Part shown: positions 19,437-30,579 of the stretch, one piece after another
Layout: each line of letters opens with the position of its first letter
Position numbering within the stretch: the stretch's first letter is position 1
Assembly (NCBI RefSeq): GCF_022829285.1
Contig: NZ_JAKSYI010000081.1
Location: 24,424 to 88,423, forward strand
Length of the DNA: 64,000 nt
Direction: 5' to 3'
Origin: Methylobacterium sp. J-078
GTDB lineage: Bacteria > Pseudomonadota > Alphaproteobacteria > Rhizobiales > Beijerinckiaceae
Notes under the pieces: generated by a model
Database searches by the model: none
What the model saw: the letters and a program-made list of their open reading frames with translations, nothing else
Told to the model about the DNA's origin: nothing
Translations under genes and position numbers: made by a program

Positions 19437-19452
19437 TGCAAGGCTGCGGCCA
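19437..19452 (-). promoter_or_regulatory. candidate sigma-54 promoter of the formamidase-like gene
   Basis: On the minus strand the 16-mer TGGCCGCAGCCTTGCA fits the sigma-54 consensus TGGCACGN4TTGCA with the GG and GC dinucleotides at exactly the required spacing and a perfect TTGCA. The predicted transcription start is near 19426, giving a 45-nt leader. Sigma-54 with NtrC commonly drives nitrogen-scavenging genes, which suits an amide hydrolase. Confidence 0.65.
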
Positions 19453-19590
19453 CGCTTCCGATTCAAGGTGGGGCGTCGGCAACGAGTCGGGCCCAGGCGC
19501 GTTCGTTCCCCTGCGGACGGCCACGTTCGCGTCAGGGGCGCCGTCCACACCCGGGCGCCCGCCCATCGCGGGCGCCGCCCCGCATGCAGG

Positions 19591-21048
19591 ATGCCTAGGC
19601 CTTTGACGACGGGTGTCGACCGTTCCCAGCTCCGCCAGATTATCGCCGGCCTCACCGAGGGCGTGATCCTGATCGAGCCCGATCAGCGGATCACCTGGGC
19701 CAACGCGGCGGCGCTGGCCATGCACGGGGCGGCCGACCTCGCCGAGCTCGGCGGCACCGTCGCGGCCTACCGCGACCGCTTCGAGCTGCGCTATCGCAAC
19801 CACCACGTCATCACGAACACGCCCATCGAGCGGGTGCTGAGCGGCGAGAGCTTCGACGAAGTCATCGTCAACGTGCGCCGGACGGACCGCCCGGACTTCG
19901 ACGTGATGCACCGCATCCGCAGCCTCGTCATCACGGACGCGGCCGGAGCGCCGGACTGCCTCGTGCTGATCCTCTCCGACGTCACCCCGCAATTCGAGGC
20001 CGAGGAGCGCTTCGAGAAGACCTTCAACGCCAACCCGGCGCCCGCCCTGATCTGCCGGCTCTCGGACCTGCGCCACGTCAAGGTGAATCTCGGCTTCCTG
20101 GAGATGACAGGCTACACCCGCGACGCCGTGATCGGGCGGAGCGCCTACGAGATCGACGTGCTCAACGAGGCGCGCAACCGCGACCTCGCCATCGCGCGCC
20201 TCAACGCGGGCGAGACCATCCCGCAGATGGAGGCCTGCCTGCGCCTGCCCGACGGCGGCACCCGGTTCGTCATCGTGGCCGGCCAGCCCATCGACATGGG
20301 CGACGAGCCCTGCATGCTGTTCACCTTCGCCGACCTCGACCTGCGCAAGAAAGCCGAGACGGCCCTGCGCCACAGCGAGGAGCGCTTCGCCACCGCATTC
20401 CGCCTCGCGCCGGTGCCGACGATCCTGTGCCGGATCGACGGCTTCTCGGTGATCGGGGTGAACCAGGCCTTCGGCCGCGTCTTCGGCTACCCCGAGGAGG
20501 CGCTGGCGGACCAGGGGCTCGATGCCCTCGGCCTGTGGAGCGACCGCGCGCAGCGCGAGCGCTTCGAGGCGGATCTGGCCGCGCAGGGAAGCGTGCTGGG
20601 CTTCGAAGCGTGCCTGCGCAGCCGGGACGGGGTCGAGATGGATTGCCTCGTCTCGGCCGAGCGCGTCACCATCGGCGACGAGGCCTGCCTGCTGGCCGTC
20701 CTGCAGGACATCAGCGACCGCAAGCGCACGGAGCGCGAGCTGTTCGCCGCGATCGAGACCGTGATGGCCGATACGTCCTGGTTCACCCGGAGCCTGATCG
20801 AGAAGCTCGGGAACCTGCGCCATCCCGGCGTCGAGGCGCCGACGGGCCCGAGCCCCGACCTGACGCGCCGCGAGGGCGAGGTGCTGCGACTGATCTGTCA
20901 GGGCCTCGGCGACGCGGCCATCGCCAAGCGCCTGGGCCTGACGCCCAACACCGTGCGCAACCACGCCGCCTCTCTCTACCGCAAGCTCGGCATCCACCGA
21001 CGCGGCGAGGCGATCATCTGGGGCCGGGAGAACGGGTTCGCGACCTGA
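19591..21048 (+). CDS. multi-PAS LuxR-type transcriptional regulator
   Basis: A 485-residue cytoplasmic regulator with no membrane helix. Three PAS-like modules are seen at about residues 10-120, 135-250 and 265-385 (for example FNANPAPALICRLSDLRHVKVNLGFLEMTGY and FRLAPVPTILCRIDGFSVIGVNQAFGRVFGY), then a LuxR helix-turn-helix at about 424-485 (LTRREGEVLRLICQGLGDAA...NTVRNHAASLYRKLGIHRR). The ligand is unknown. ATG 19591 is tentative; an in-frame TTG at 19603 is an alternative, and neither has a strong ribosome-binding site. It is divergent from the formamidase gene over about 210 bp and could regulate it. Confidence 0.85.
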   Translation: MPRPLTTGVDRSQLRQIIAGLTEGVILIEPDQRITWANAAALAMHGAADLAELGGTVAAYRDRFELRYRNHHVITNTPIERVLSGESFDEVIVNVRRTDRPDFDVMHRIRSLVITDAAGAPDCLVLILSDVTPQFEAEERFEKTFNANPAPALICRLSDLRHVKVNLGFLEMTGYTRDAVIGRSAYEIDVLNEARNRDLAIARLNAGETIPQMEACLRLPDGGTRFVIVAGQPIDMGDEPCMLFTFADLDLRKKAETALRHSEERFATAFRLAPVPTILCRIDGFSVIGVNQAFGRVFGYPEEALADQGLDALGLWSDRAQRERFEADLAAQGSVLGFEACLRSRDGVEMDCLVSAERVTIGDEACLLAVLQDISDRKRTERELFAAIETVMADTSWFTRSLIEKLGNLRHPGVEAPTGPSPDLTRREGEVLRLICQGLGDAAIAKRLGLTPNTVRNHAASLYRKLGIHRRGEAIIWGRENGFAT

Positions 21049-21061
21049 AGCGAGGGCCGGA

Positions 21062-21436
21062 TCAGATCCTCGTCCCGGCCCCTCCAGCGGACCGGTCGGC
21101 CAGTTCCGCGAGGGCAAGCGTGCCGTCCTCGAGCCTCAGGAAACGGACACCACCGTCTTCCAGGGCCTCGACGGCGACGCGGCGACTGCGAAGGCCGACG
21201 GCCTGAACGTTCTGCTCGAGACGCCGGATCGTCGACAGGGACAATCCGCTGACCTCTGCCAGATCCGACATCGCCCAGCCGAGGAGCGCGCGTGCGCCGC
21301 GCAGATGAGGGCCATTGACGGCGGTTACAACCTCGAAGGCCGTCAGGGCGTTCGGCGGCGTCGGCCTCCGGTGCGCGGGGCCGAGCGCCTGCGCCTGCGC
21401 CTCAGGGCGAACCCGGCACGGGTTCGGCCCGTCCAC
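21062..21436 (-). CDS. small XRE/Cro-like helix-turn-helix regulator, start uncertain
   Basis: The C-terminal 80 residues look like the small XRE-type regulators common in alphaproteobacteria: LRGARALLGWAMSDLAEVSGLSLSTIRRLEQ is a helix-turn-helix, followed by VAVEALEDGGVRFLRLEDG. The frame stays open to an ATG at 21697, but the extra N-terminal sequence is Pro-rich and not domain-like. GTG 21436 (124 residues) is offered as a compromise; no convincing ribosome-binding site distinguishes the starts. The upstream DNA (21600-21790) is markedly AT-richer than the rest of the window. Target genes are unknown. Confidence 0.6.
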   Translation of the reverse strand: MDGPNPCRVRPEAQAQALGPAHRRPTPPNALTAFEVVTAVNGPHLRGARALLGWAMSDLAEVSGLSLSTIRRLEQNVQAVGLRSRRVAVEALEDGGVRFLRLEDGTLALAELADRSAGGAGTRI

Positions 21437-21599
21437 CCGTTTCGTCGGGACGGCGGATGTCGGACACACGACGTCCGGGGACACAGGGATGGGATGGGTG
21501 GGAATTGGGTGCGCCTGGCTGGGCCATGCGGAGGAAATCGCCTGGCATTCAGCGTGCAACGACGCCGGCAGCGTCAGGCCACCCGCGAGGGAGAGAAAT

Positions 21600-21790
21600 G
21601 ATCGATCGGCCTCCGTCGCAAAGTCCAGAGCAATGAGCAGGTTCGTCACCAAGTAACTATTCCGATACAACGTCAGATTTAAATTAAATACTTTCATGGA
21701 ATTCAGGTTTTGTCAAATTTTCGCAATATTCATAATACTCTGCGCAAATCCGATAGCGCCGATCGATCTCACTACGGTACCAGCCGATAC
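21600..21790. other. GC-poor intergenic pocket
   Basis: This stretch includes TTTAAATTAAATAC and TTTTGTCAAATTTTCGC and is far richer in A and T than its surroundings. It lies between the XRE-like and AraC genes, both on the minus strand. It may hold the XRE promoter or mark a small acquired segment. An open frame on the plus strand (21696-21992) starts with a hydrophobic stretch but then runs antisense to the araC 3' end and is not called as a gene. Confidence 0.6.
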
Positions 21791-21967
21791 CACGTCGGGG
21801 ACTGATTCGTTCGGCGGACGGGTCGGACTTGCGCCGAATCCGCGGGATCGCTTCGGGATGGCGGATTCGGGCTTCGGCGGGATCCCATCGCGCTGGCGCA
21901 AAGGGTGCCCACCTCGGGCGCCGCGCGAACTGGACGGAGTCCCGCTTCGATCACGCGACATCCCGGA

Positions 21968-22969
21968 TCAGAGGGTGCGCCCGGACTCATGACGCGTCGC
22001 GGATGGCGTGCAACCGTACCGTTTGCGGTAGCGCTGCCCGAAATCGCTGAGATGCGCGAAGCCCCAGCGCCGCGCGATCGCGGCAACCGACAGCGCGTCG
22101 TTGCCGGGCGAGAGCAGGTCGCGATGGGCGTGTTCGAGGCGTTGATCGATGATGAACTGGACCGGCGTCTGTCCGAGGTCGCGCCGGAAGCGGTCCTGAA
22201 GAGAGCGGACGCTGATCCCGGCGGCGGCCGCGATGTCCGCCAGCATCAGCGGGACGCCGAGGTTCGCCATGATGAAGTCCAACGCGGTCTGGAGGCTCCG
22301 AGACGGCCCCTCCCGCCCGACTGCGACAGAGGCAGGCGTCTGCCTCGGCCAGACCGAGAGCAGCTGATAGGCCATGATCTCCTGGATCAGCGGCACCAGA
22401 AAATCACCGGAGCGGGGCGCTTCCTGGACCTGACGTCGAACTTCACTCACCGTGCAGAGCAGGGCCCGCATCCCGGGGCCGGCGATCTCGGCGACGGGCG
22501 CGAGCCGGGGCAGGACGAGCGGATCCCCGCCGGTCAGCGCCGCGTGGGCGGTGGCCAGGTCCGCGGTCCTGAGCGTCGCGCTGATGGCACCGAACGCGCC
22601 CGACGCCTCGACCTCGCGCAGATCCTCGAACCCCACCAGGGTCGCGTGCGTCGGCGAACCGACGATGTCGCCGACGCGATGGCGATAGACGATGCTCCCG
22701 CTCGTGACGAAGCGGATCGTGACGAGATCGGCATTGAACTTCGGGTGCGTGATGAACCCGCTGCTTGAGCGGGTCTCCCACAGACTCAGCGCCTCACTCT
22801 GGCTGCCGACGAGAGTGATCTCGGGTTCGCGCGCGCGCCGAACATCGAAATTGACCGCGACGCCGCCCGTATCGTTGAACATCTGGAGTTGGCGCAGCGA
22901 CACGATGGTGGCGGCGAACTGACTCCGTGGGCGCCAGATCGTCGAATCGAGCCCTGCCTGTCCTGTCAT
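21968..22969 (-). CDS. AraC-family transcriptional regulator
   Basis: A 333-residue regulator. The C-terminal two helix-turn-helix units are typical: MLADIAAAAGISVRSLQDRFRRDLGQTPVQFI and ALSVAAIARRWGFAHLSDFGQRYRKRYGCTPS. The N-terminal about 200 residues resemble the AraC_binding_2 (cupin-like) sensor of activators such as FeaR or OruR. The ligand is unknown. ATG 22969 has AAGG 8 nt upstream; in-frame starts up to 23041 would only add an Arg-rich tail. The gene for a CsbD protein is divergent about 260 bp away. Confidence 0.85.
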   Translation of the reverse strand: MTGQAGLDSTIWRPRSQFAATIVSLRQLQMFNDTGGVAVNFDVRRAREPEITLVGSQSEALSLWETRSSSGFITHPKFNADLVTIRFVTSGSIVYRHRVGDIVGSPTHATLVGFEDLREVEASGAFGAISATLRTADLATAHAALTGGDPLVLPRLAPVAEIAGPGMRALLCTVSEVRRQVQEAPRSGDFLVPLIQEIMAYQLLSVWPRQTPASVAVGREGPSRSLQTALDFIMANLGVPLMLADIAAAAGISVRSLQDRFRRDLGQTPVQFIIDQRLEHAHRDLLSPGNDALSVAAIARRWGFAHLSDFGQRYRKRYGCTPSATRHESGRTL

Positions 22970-23231
22970 CCGTCGACCTTGTCCTCGCTTTCGCGGAACG
23001 ATCCGGGCTCCGGCGCGAACGCGAACCCGCATGTGCATCATATAAGGTCGAAGGGATGCCAGTCATGGGACGCGTCGGACACCGATAGGGGGCCCCGTGA
23101 CGCGATCGTGATCAGCGGGTCGGACCGTCGCTTCTCGTCGGACGCAGCCATCGTTGAATCCGATCCGATCACCGCTAACTGCAGTGGTGATCGCGCCACG
23201 TCTCCTGCGTGGCTCCACCCAGGAGGCCTAC

Positions 23232-23414
23232 ATGGACAAGGACCGTGTCGAGGGTGCGATGAAGCGGACCAGGGGCTCGCTCAAGGAGGCGATCGGAAAG
23301 GTCACGGGCAATACGCGCGCGCAGGTCGAGGGCCGGGCCGAGGTTGTGGCCGGACGGGCCCAGGGAGCCCTCGGCGAGGCCAGGGACGCCGCGCGGGACG
23401 CCCTGAAGAAGTAA
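23232..23414 (+). CDS. CsbD-family stress-response protein
   Basis: A 60-residue, highly charged protein: MDKDRVEGAMKRTRGSLKEAIGKVTGN followed by a helical Ala/Glu/Arg-rich half. CsbD proteins are small and soluble and are induced in general stress; the molecular role is unknown. The start is fixed by a perfect AGGAGG at 23221-23226. An upstream in-frame ATG at 23154 is not supported. No EcfG-type promoter was seen upstream. It is convergent with the tal-pgi gene, with a bidirectional hairpin between them. Confidence 0.88.
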   Translation: MDKDRVEGAMKRTRGSLKEAIGKVTGNTRAQVEGRAEVVAGRAQGALGEARDAARDALKK

Positions 23415-23437
23415 AGCGCATCGGCCGCAACGGCTCG

Positions 23438-23470
23438 GAGGCGACGGCGACAAGCGCGCACCGTCGCCTC
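23438..23470. terminator. bidirectional hairpin between csbD-like and tal-pgi genes
   Basis: A 10-bp perfect stem, GAGGCGACGG (23438-23447) with CCGTCGCCTC (23461-23470), lies between two convergent stop codons. There is no long U-tract on either side. Position and stem strength suggest shared 3' end formation. Confidence 0.6.
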
Positions 23471-23483
23471 GTTGAGGAGCGCC

Positions 23484-26306
23484 TTACAGGGCCGCCCGGA
23501 TCGCGGCCGCGATGCGCTTCAGGCCGGCCTCGACCCCGCCGCCCTTGATGTGAACGCGGAGCGCCCGCCGCTTGCGCTCGGCCAGCACCGCGAAGTCGCC
23601 CCGGGCCTGGGCCGCCACCACCGTGCCGAAGCCGAGGCTGCGACCGGGAATCGCCAGGTCCGCCGAGGGGTCGGCGGTGATCTGCAGGAAGACGCCGGTG
23701 TCGGGGCCACCCTTGTAGGCCTGGCCCGTCGAGTGCAGGAAGCGCGGTCCGAATTCGAGGCAGGTCGCGAGGCGGCGCTTGTCGCGCAGGGCCACCCGTG
23801 CCTCCTGCAGGATCGCGTGGTGGCCGGGATTGCGTGCGACATAGGCCAGCAGCGCCACGTAGTCGCCGTCCTTCGCCCGGGCGAGATGCGCGGCGATCGC
23901 CGCATCCAGGCCCTCGGCCGCCTGGGGCAGGGCGCCAGCATTGCCCGCATCCGCGTAGAGGGCGATCCCGTCATCCGCGAAGATCGGGGTCTCGCCCGGC
24001 AGGGCGCCGCTCTTCTCGGCCGCGTCGAAGAGCTTCTTCGTCTCGATCTTGCTCGCCTCGACGTCGGGCTGGTCGAAGGGGTTGATGCCGAGCATCGCGC
24101 CCGCCACCGCCGTGGCGATCTCGAAGCGGAAGAATTCCTGCGGCAGCTGCTCCTCGTTGGCGAGGGTGATGTGCGCCACCGGATGCCCCTCGCGCTCGAG
24201 GTTGCGGACGGCCTCGTCCTGGTGGGGATCGGCGCGGCCGTCGAGGCGCAGGTAGACGAAGAAGCGGTCGCGGCCGTAGACGGCGGGCACGTCGACGGGC
24301 TCGCCGTCGATGGGGATCAGGCCCTTGCCTTCCTTGCCCGTCGATTCGGCGATGAGCTGCTCGGCCCAGGCGCCGAAGGTGTCGATGCCCGGCGAGGCGA
24401 TGATCGTGACCTTGTCGCGGCCGGCATTCAGCGCGGCGGCGCCCAGAGCGGTGCCGAGGAGCACGCCCGGGTTCTGGGCCGGCGGCACGGCCGGGCCGCA
24501 GGAGCGAACCATGGTCCGGGCGGTGTCGAGGAAGGCCTTCACGTCGATGCCCGAGGCCGCCGCCGGCACGAGGCCGAAGGCCGAGAGCACGGAGTAGCGC
24601 CCGCCGATCTGCTTCACGCCGTAGAAGATCTTACGGAAGTTGTCGGCCTTGGCCGCCGCCTCCATGGCCGAGCCCGGATCGGTGACGGCGACGAAGTGGG
24701 CGCCGGCCTTGTCGGCGCCGACCGTCTCCTTCATCCGGCCGAGGAAGTAATCGCGAAACACGTTGGGCTCGAGGGTCGAGCCGGACTTGCTCGCCACGAT
24801 GAAGAGCGTGGTCGGCAGAGCGATCGCGGCCTCGGTCTCACGGACCTGATCCGGATCGGTGGAATCGAGGATTCGTAGCTTCGGAAACCCCTCGCGGCTG
24901 CCGTAGGTCTCGGCCAGCACCTCCGGGCCGAGGCTCGACCCGCCCATGCCGAGCACGACGACGTCGGTGAAGCCGCCGGCCCGAACTTCCTCGGCGAAGG
25001 CCTCGTACTCGGTGACGCGCTCCAGCTCATCCTCGACGATGCGCAGCCAGCCGAGCCAGTTCTGCTCGTCGGCCCCGCTCCAGACGGTGTTGTCGTGGGC
25101 CCAGAGCCGGCGGATCTTTCCGCTGGCCCGCCACGCCTCGACGGCCTTCTTCGCCGCCGTGCTCAGGGTCTCGTCGAGGACGAGGGTCTGGCCGTTCAGC
25201 TTCGGCCCGAGCAGGTCGATGCGCTTGCCCGCCACCGCGCCGAGCAGCTTGTCGGCGGCGTCGATGAAGAGCTGCACGCCCTCCTCCACCAGGGTGTCGC
25301 CGACCTTGGCGATGTCGATGCCGGCCTCGGCGAGGCGCGCCATCACGGCTTCCGCTCCCGCCACATCGTCCTCGATGGCGGCTTTCAGGGTGCCGTGGTC
25401 GCGGAACGCGTCCATGGTCGCGGGGGGCATGGTGTTGACGGTGTCGGGGCCGATCAGCTCCTCGACATAGAGCACGTCGGAATAGGCCTTGTTCTTCACG
25501 CCCGTGGAGGCCCAGAGCAGGCGCTGCGCCTTGGCGCCCTTGGCGGCGAGCGCCTGCCATTGCGGCTCGGCGTGGATGGCCTTGAAGCGCTGGTAGGCGA
25601 GCTTGGCGTTGGCGATGGCGACCTTGCCCTTAAGGTCGTCGAAGCCGCCCTTCTCGTCGAGCGCCTTGTCGACTGCCACATCGATGCGGCTGATGAAGAA
25701 GCTCGCCACGCTGGCGACCTTCGAGACGTCCCCGCCCTTGGCGGCGAAGGCCTCCAGGCCGGCGATGAACGCGCGGGCCACCGCCTCGTAGGTGTCCACC
25801 GCGAAGAGCAGGGTGACGTTGATGCTGATGCCGTCCGCCGTGAGCGCCTGGATCGCCGGAATGCCTTCGCGGGTGGCGGGCACCTTCACCATCAGGTTGT
25901 CGCGCGCCACCATCTTGTGGAGGCGGCGGGCCTCGTCCAGCGTGTCTTCGGTGTTCAGCGCAAGGTAGGGCGAGACCTCCAGGCTGACGTAGCCGTCGGC
26001 GCCGTCGCTCGACTCGTAGACGGGGCGCAGCACGTCGGCCGCCGCCTGGATGTCGGCGATGGCGCAGCCTTCGTAGAGGTCGATGACGCGGGCATCGCCC
26101 TGGTCCATCACCGATTTCAGGGCGTCGTCGTACTCGGACGAGCCGCCGATGGCCTTCTCGAAGATCGAGGGGTTCGAGGTCACGCCGCGCAGGCCGTCCT
26201 CATCCACCAGGGCCTTGAGCTTGCCTTGCGCGACGAAGCCCCGGGCGACGAAGTCGAGCCACACGGCCTGACCCTGTTCGGGGAAGAGCGCCTTGAGCGG
26301 GTTCAT
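23484..26306 (-). CDS. bifunctional transaldolase / glucose-6-phosphate isomerase
   Basis: A 940-residue fusion. Residues about 1-370 are a bacterial transaldolase (start NPLKALFPEQGQAVWLDF; GVTSNPSIFEKAI; the Schiff-base Lys in NLMVKVPATREG). Residues about 375-940 are a phosphoglucose isomerase-type SIS protein (VVLGMGGSSLGPEVLAETYG; VASKSGSTLEPN). It would interconvert sedoheptulose-7-P/glyceraldehyde-3-P with erythrose-4-P/fructose-6-P, and fructose-6-P with glucose-6-P. ATG 26306 has ACGAGGAG upstream. Transketolase lies just upstream on the same strand, so the two form a non-oxidative pentose-phosphate operon. Tal-Pgi fusions are known in several alphaproteobacteria and actinobacteria. 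Confidence 0.94.
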   Translation of the reverse strand: MNPLKALFPEQGQAVWLDFVARGFVAQGKLKALVDEDGLRGVTSNPSIFEKAIGGSSEYDDALKSVMDQGDARVIDLYEGCAIADIQAAADVLRPVYESSDGADGYVSLEVSPYLALNTEDTLDEARRLHKMVARDNLMVKVPATREGIPAIQALTADGISINVTLLFAVDTYEAVARAFIAGLEAFAAKGGDVSKVASVASFFISRIDVAVDKALDEKGGFDDLKGKVAIANAKLAYQRFKAIHAEPQWQALAAKGAKAQRLLWASTGVKNKAYSDVLYVEELIGPDTVNTMPPATMDAFRDHGTLKAAIEDDVAGAEAVMARLAEAGIDIAKVGDTLVEEGVQLFIDAADKLLGAVAGKRIDLLGPKLNGQTLVLDETLSTAAKKAVEAWRASGKIRRLWAHDNTVWSGADEQNWLGWLRIVEDELERVTEYEAFAEEVRAGGFTDVVVLGMGGSSLGPEVLAETYGSREGFPKLRILDSTDPDQVRETEAAIALPTTLFIVASKSGSTLEPNVFRDYFLGRMKETVGADKAGAHFVAVTDPGSAMEAAAKADNFRKIFYGVKQIGGRYSVLSAFGLVPAAASGIDVKAFLDTARTMVRSCGPAVPPAQNPGVLLGTALGAAALNAGRDKVTIIASPGIDTFGAWAEQLIAESTGKEGKGLIPIDGEPVDVPAVYGRDRFFVYLRLDGRADPHQDEAVRNLEREGHPVAHITLANEEQLPQEFFRFEIATAVAGAMLGINPFDQPDVEASKIETKKLFDAAEKSGALPGETPIFADDGIALYADAGNAGALPQAAEGLDAAIAAHLARAKDGDYVALLAYVARNPGHHAILQEARVALRDKRRLATCLEFGPRFLHSTGQAYKGGPDTGVFLQITADPSADLAIPGRSLGFGTVVAAQARGDFAVLAERKRRALRVHIKGGGVEAGLKRIAAAIRAAL

Positions 26307-26374
26307 GGAAAACTCCTCGTCGTCCGAGCGCCGGGCCCGAAGCCGCGTCGCCGACATCTATCACCGGCTGTGAG

Positions 26375-26397
26375 CCCCTCCCCACGAGGGGGAGGGG
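26375..26397. repeat. GC palindrome between tkt and tal-pgi
   Basis: CCCCTCCCC at 26375-26383 pairs with GGGGAGGGG ending at 26397, a REP-like hairpin of the same style as those around nasA. It lies in the short gap between the transketolase stop and the tal-pgi start and could terminate, or protect the upstream part of, the transcript. Confidence 0.75.
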
Positions 26398-26406
26398 AAA
26401 CGGTCC

Positions 26407-28482
<2,076 letters not shown>

Positions 28483-28534
28483 TGCTCGTCGTCCTTCAAT
28501 CTCTGGGCTTGTTCGCCGTGGGCGTCCGGAACGC

Positions 28535-30445
28535 TCAGGCGTCGCGCCGTTGGGGTGCGGAGACCGTGTCGGCCGCACCCGGGGATTCGGCTTGGGCGGA
28601 GCCGCTGCTCCGCTCCTTGGCCGGGCCCTTGGCCCGGCTGTAGTTGAGAATGGTGTTCACCAGCGTGACATGGCTGAAGGCCTGCGGGAAATTGCCCACG
28701 AGCCTCTGTGCCTTCACATCATACTCTTCCGCCACCAATCCGACATCGTTGCAGACGCCGATCAGCCTCTCGATCAGCGCACGCGCCTCCGCGCAGCGAC
28801 CGAGACCGATGAGGTTGTCGGCGTACCAGAACGAGCAGGGCAGGAAGGCGCCCTCGTCGCCGGGCAGCCCGTCGGTGGTCTGGTTCTCGGTGTCGTAGCG
28901 CAGCACGAAACCGTCCCGCATCAGGGTGCGGCCGATGGCGTCGACGGTGCCGACCACGCGGGAATCGTCCTGGGGCAGGAAGCCCATATGGGCGATGAGC
29001 AGCAGGCTCGCGTCGAGGCGCTTCGAGCCGTAGGATTGCACGAAGCTGTTCAGCTCCGGATCGAAGCCCTTGGCGCAGACCTCGGCGTGGATCTGGTCGC
29101 GGATCTCGCGCCAGCGCGCCACCGGCACGTCGCGGGCACGGCTCGGCCGGTGGTTCACGCCGGTGGCGCGGATCGCGTCCTGCTCGTGCCCTTCCGCCTC
29201 CTCGAAGGAGCGGATGGCCCGGTCGAAGGCGACCCAGGCCATCACCTTGGAATGCACGAAGTGGCGGCGCCCGCCGCGCACCTCCCAGATGCCCTCGTCG
29301 GGCGTGCTCCAAACCTTCTCGAGGTGGCGCAGCAGGGCCTCGCCCACGCGCCAGCCGTCGACGTCGCCCTGGAGGCCGCGCTGGCGCGCCTGGTAGAGCG
29401 CGTCGAAGATCTCGCCGTAGACGTCGAGCTGGAACTGCTCCACCGCCGCGTTGCCGATGCGCACGGGCTTCGAGTTCTCGTAGCCGGGGAGCCAGTCGAG
29501 CTCGATCTCGGGCAGCATGCGCTCGCCCGCGATGCCGTAGAGGATATGGGCCTGCTCCGGATTGCCCGCGACCGCGCGCACCAGCCAGTCGCGCCAGGCG
29601 CGCGCCTCGTCGAGGTAGCCGCCATCCATCAGGGCGATGAGGGTGAAGGTGGAATCGCGCAGCCAGCAGAACCGGTAATCCCAGTTACGCACGCCGCCGA
29701 GATCCTCCGGCAGGGAGGTGGTGGGGGCGGCGACGATGCCGCCCGTGGGCTGGTAGATCAGCGCCTTCAGGGTGAGGAGCGAGCGCTTCAGGATCGCGTC
29801 CCAGGGCGTGCCGGAAGCGGCCCGGCTCGACCAGTCGCGCCAGTAGCGGTCGGTCTCGAACAGCACCTTGCGCGGCTGGATCGGGGCCGGGTCGTCCTCG
29901 TGGGAGGCGCCGTAGCTCAACGTGAAGGCCACGCTCCGGCCGGCCTCCACGGTGAACTCGGCCACCGTGGTCTGGTCCTCGCCGTGGGTCGGCACTAGGG
30001 TGCGCAGCACCACCTTGTGCGGCCCCGAGATCGCGCGGAGATCCCCGAGTTCGTTGTGCGAGACCCACGGCACCGCAAGCCCGTAATCGAAGCGCACGCG
30101 CATCCGCATCCGCATGGGCACGGCGCCCTCGAGTCCCTCGACGATGCGCACGAGGTGGGCGCCGTCGTTGGCGGGCATGTAATCGGTCACCCGCACGCTG
30201 CCGCCGGCGGTCTCGTGCCGGGTCTCCAGGACGAGGCTGCCCTCGCGGTACTGCCGGGTGGTGGTGGCGGGCTCGGCGGGGCCGAGCTTCCAGTAGCCGT
30301 GGTCCTCGGTGCCGAGCAGGGCGGCGAAGCAGGCGGCGGAATCGAAGCGGGGCCAGCAGAGCCAGTCGACGCTGCCGTCGCGGGCGATCAGCGCAGCGGT
30401 CCGGCCATCGCCGACGAGCGCATAATCCTCGATCCGTCCGGCCAT
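28535..30445 (-). CDS. glycoside hydrolase family 15 protein (glucoamylase/trehalase-like)
   Basis: A 636-residue cytoplasmic (alpha/alpha)6-barrel enzyme. Signatures are IEDYALVGDGRTAALIARDG at the start, NWDYRFCWLRDSTF, the general-acid segment GIWEVRGG...HSKVMAWVAFDRA and the general-base segment VGLVAEEYD. The layout matches GH15 proteins such as mycobacterial trehalase, so trehalose or a short alpha-glucan may be the substrate. ATG 30445 is preferred, with GAGGA upstream; 30508 would add 21 residues. The C-terminal 30 residues are variable. It sits upstream of tkt on the same strand, 52 bp away, consistent with a carbohydrate operon. Confidence 0.88.
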   Translation of the reverse strand: MAGRIEDYALVGDGRTAALIARDGSVDWLCWPRFDSAACFAALLGTEDHGYWKLGPAEPATTTRQYREGSLVLETRHETAGGSVRVTDYMPANDGAHLVRIVEGLEGAVPMRMRMRVRFDYGLAVPWVSHNELGDLRAISGPHKVVLRTLVPTHGEDQTTVAEFTVEAGRSVAFTLSYGASHEDDPAPIQPRKVLFETDRYWRDWSSRAASGTPWDAILKRSLLTLKALIYQPTGGIVAAPTTSLPEDLGGVRNWDYRFCWLRDSTFTLIALMDGGYLDEARAWRDWLVRAVAGNPEQAHILYGIAGERMLPEIELDWLPGYENSKPVRIGNAAVEQFQLDVYGEIFDALYQARQRGLQGDVDGWRVGEALLRHLEKVWSTPDEGIWEVRGGRRHFVHSKVMAWVAFDRAIRSFEEAEGHEQDAIRATGVNHRPSRARDVPVARWREIRDQIHAEVCAKGFDPELNSFVQSYGSKRLDASLLLIAHMGFLPQDDSRVVGTVDAIGRTLMRDGFVLRYDTENQTTDGLPGDEGAFLPCSFWYADNLIGLGRCAEARALIERLIGVCNDVGLVAEEYDVKAQRLVGNFPQAFSHVTLVNTILNYSRAKGPAKERSSGSAQAESPGAADTVSAPQRRDA

Positions 30446-30579
30446 CCGGGTCCTCGTCCTCGCGACGTCGACCGTCACGGGGCCGCGCAGCATCGCTGAT
30501 GCGTCCACGTAGTCTTCGAAGCCGGCAGGGTCCAGGGTTCAGGGCCGCTTTTGCTGGCGCGCCGGTCCCGCCGGGGCGC

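Noticed and set aside
21894..21910. Minus-strand GGGCACCCTTTGC as a sigma-54 promoter for the XRE-like gene
   Set aside because: The GG and GC elements are two bases too close together for sigma-54.
21696..21992. 98-codon plus-strand frame with a hydrophobic start
   Set aside because: No ribosome-binding site, it overlaps the araC 3' end antisense, and its latter half is low-complexity.
23042..23231. EcfG promoter for the CsbD gene
   Set aside because: Searched for GGAAC-N16-17-GTT because CsbD proteins are often EcfG-dependent; none with correct spacing is present.
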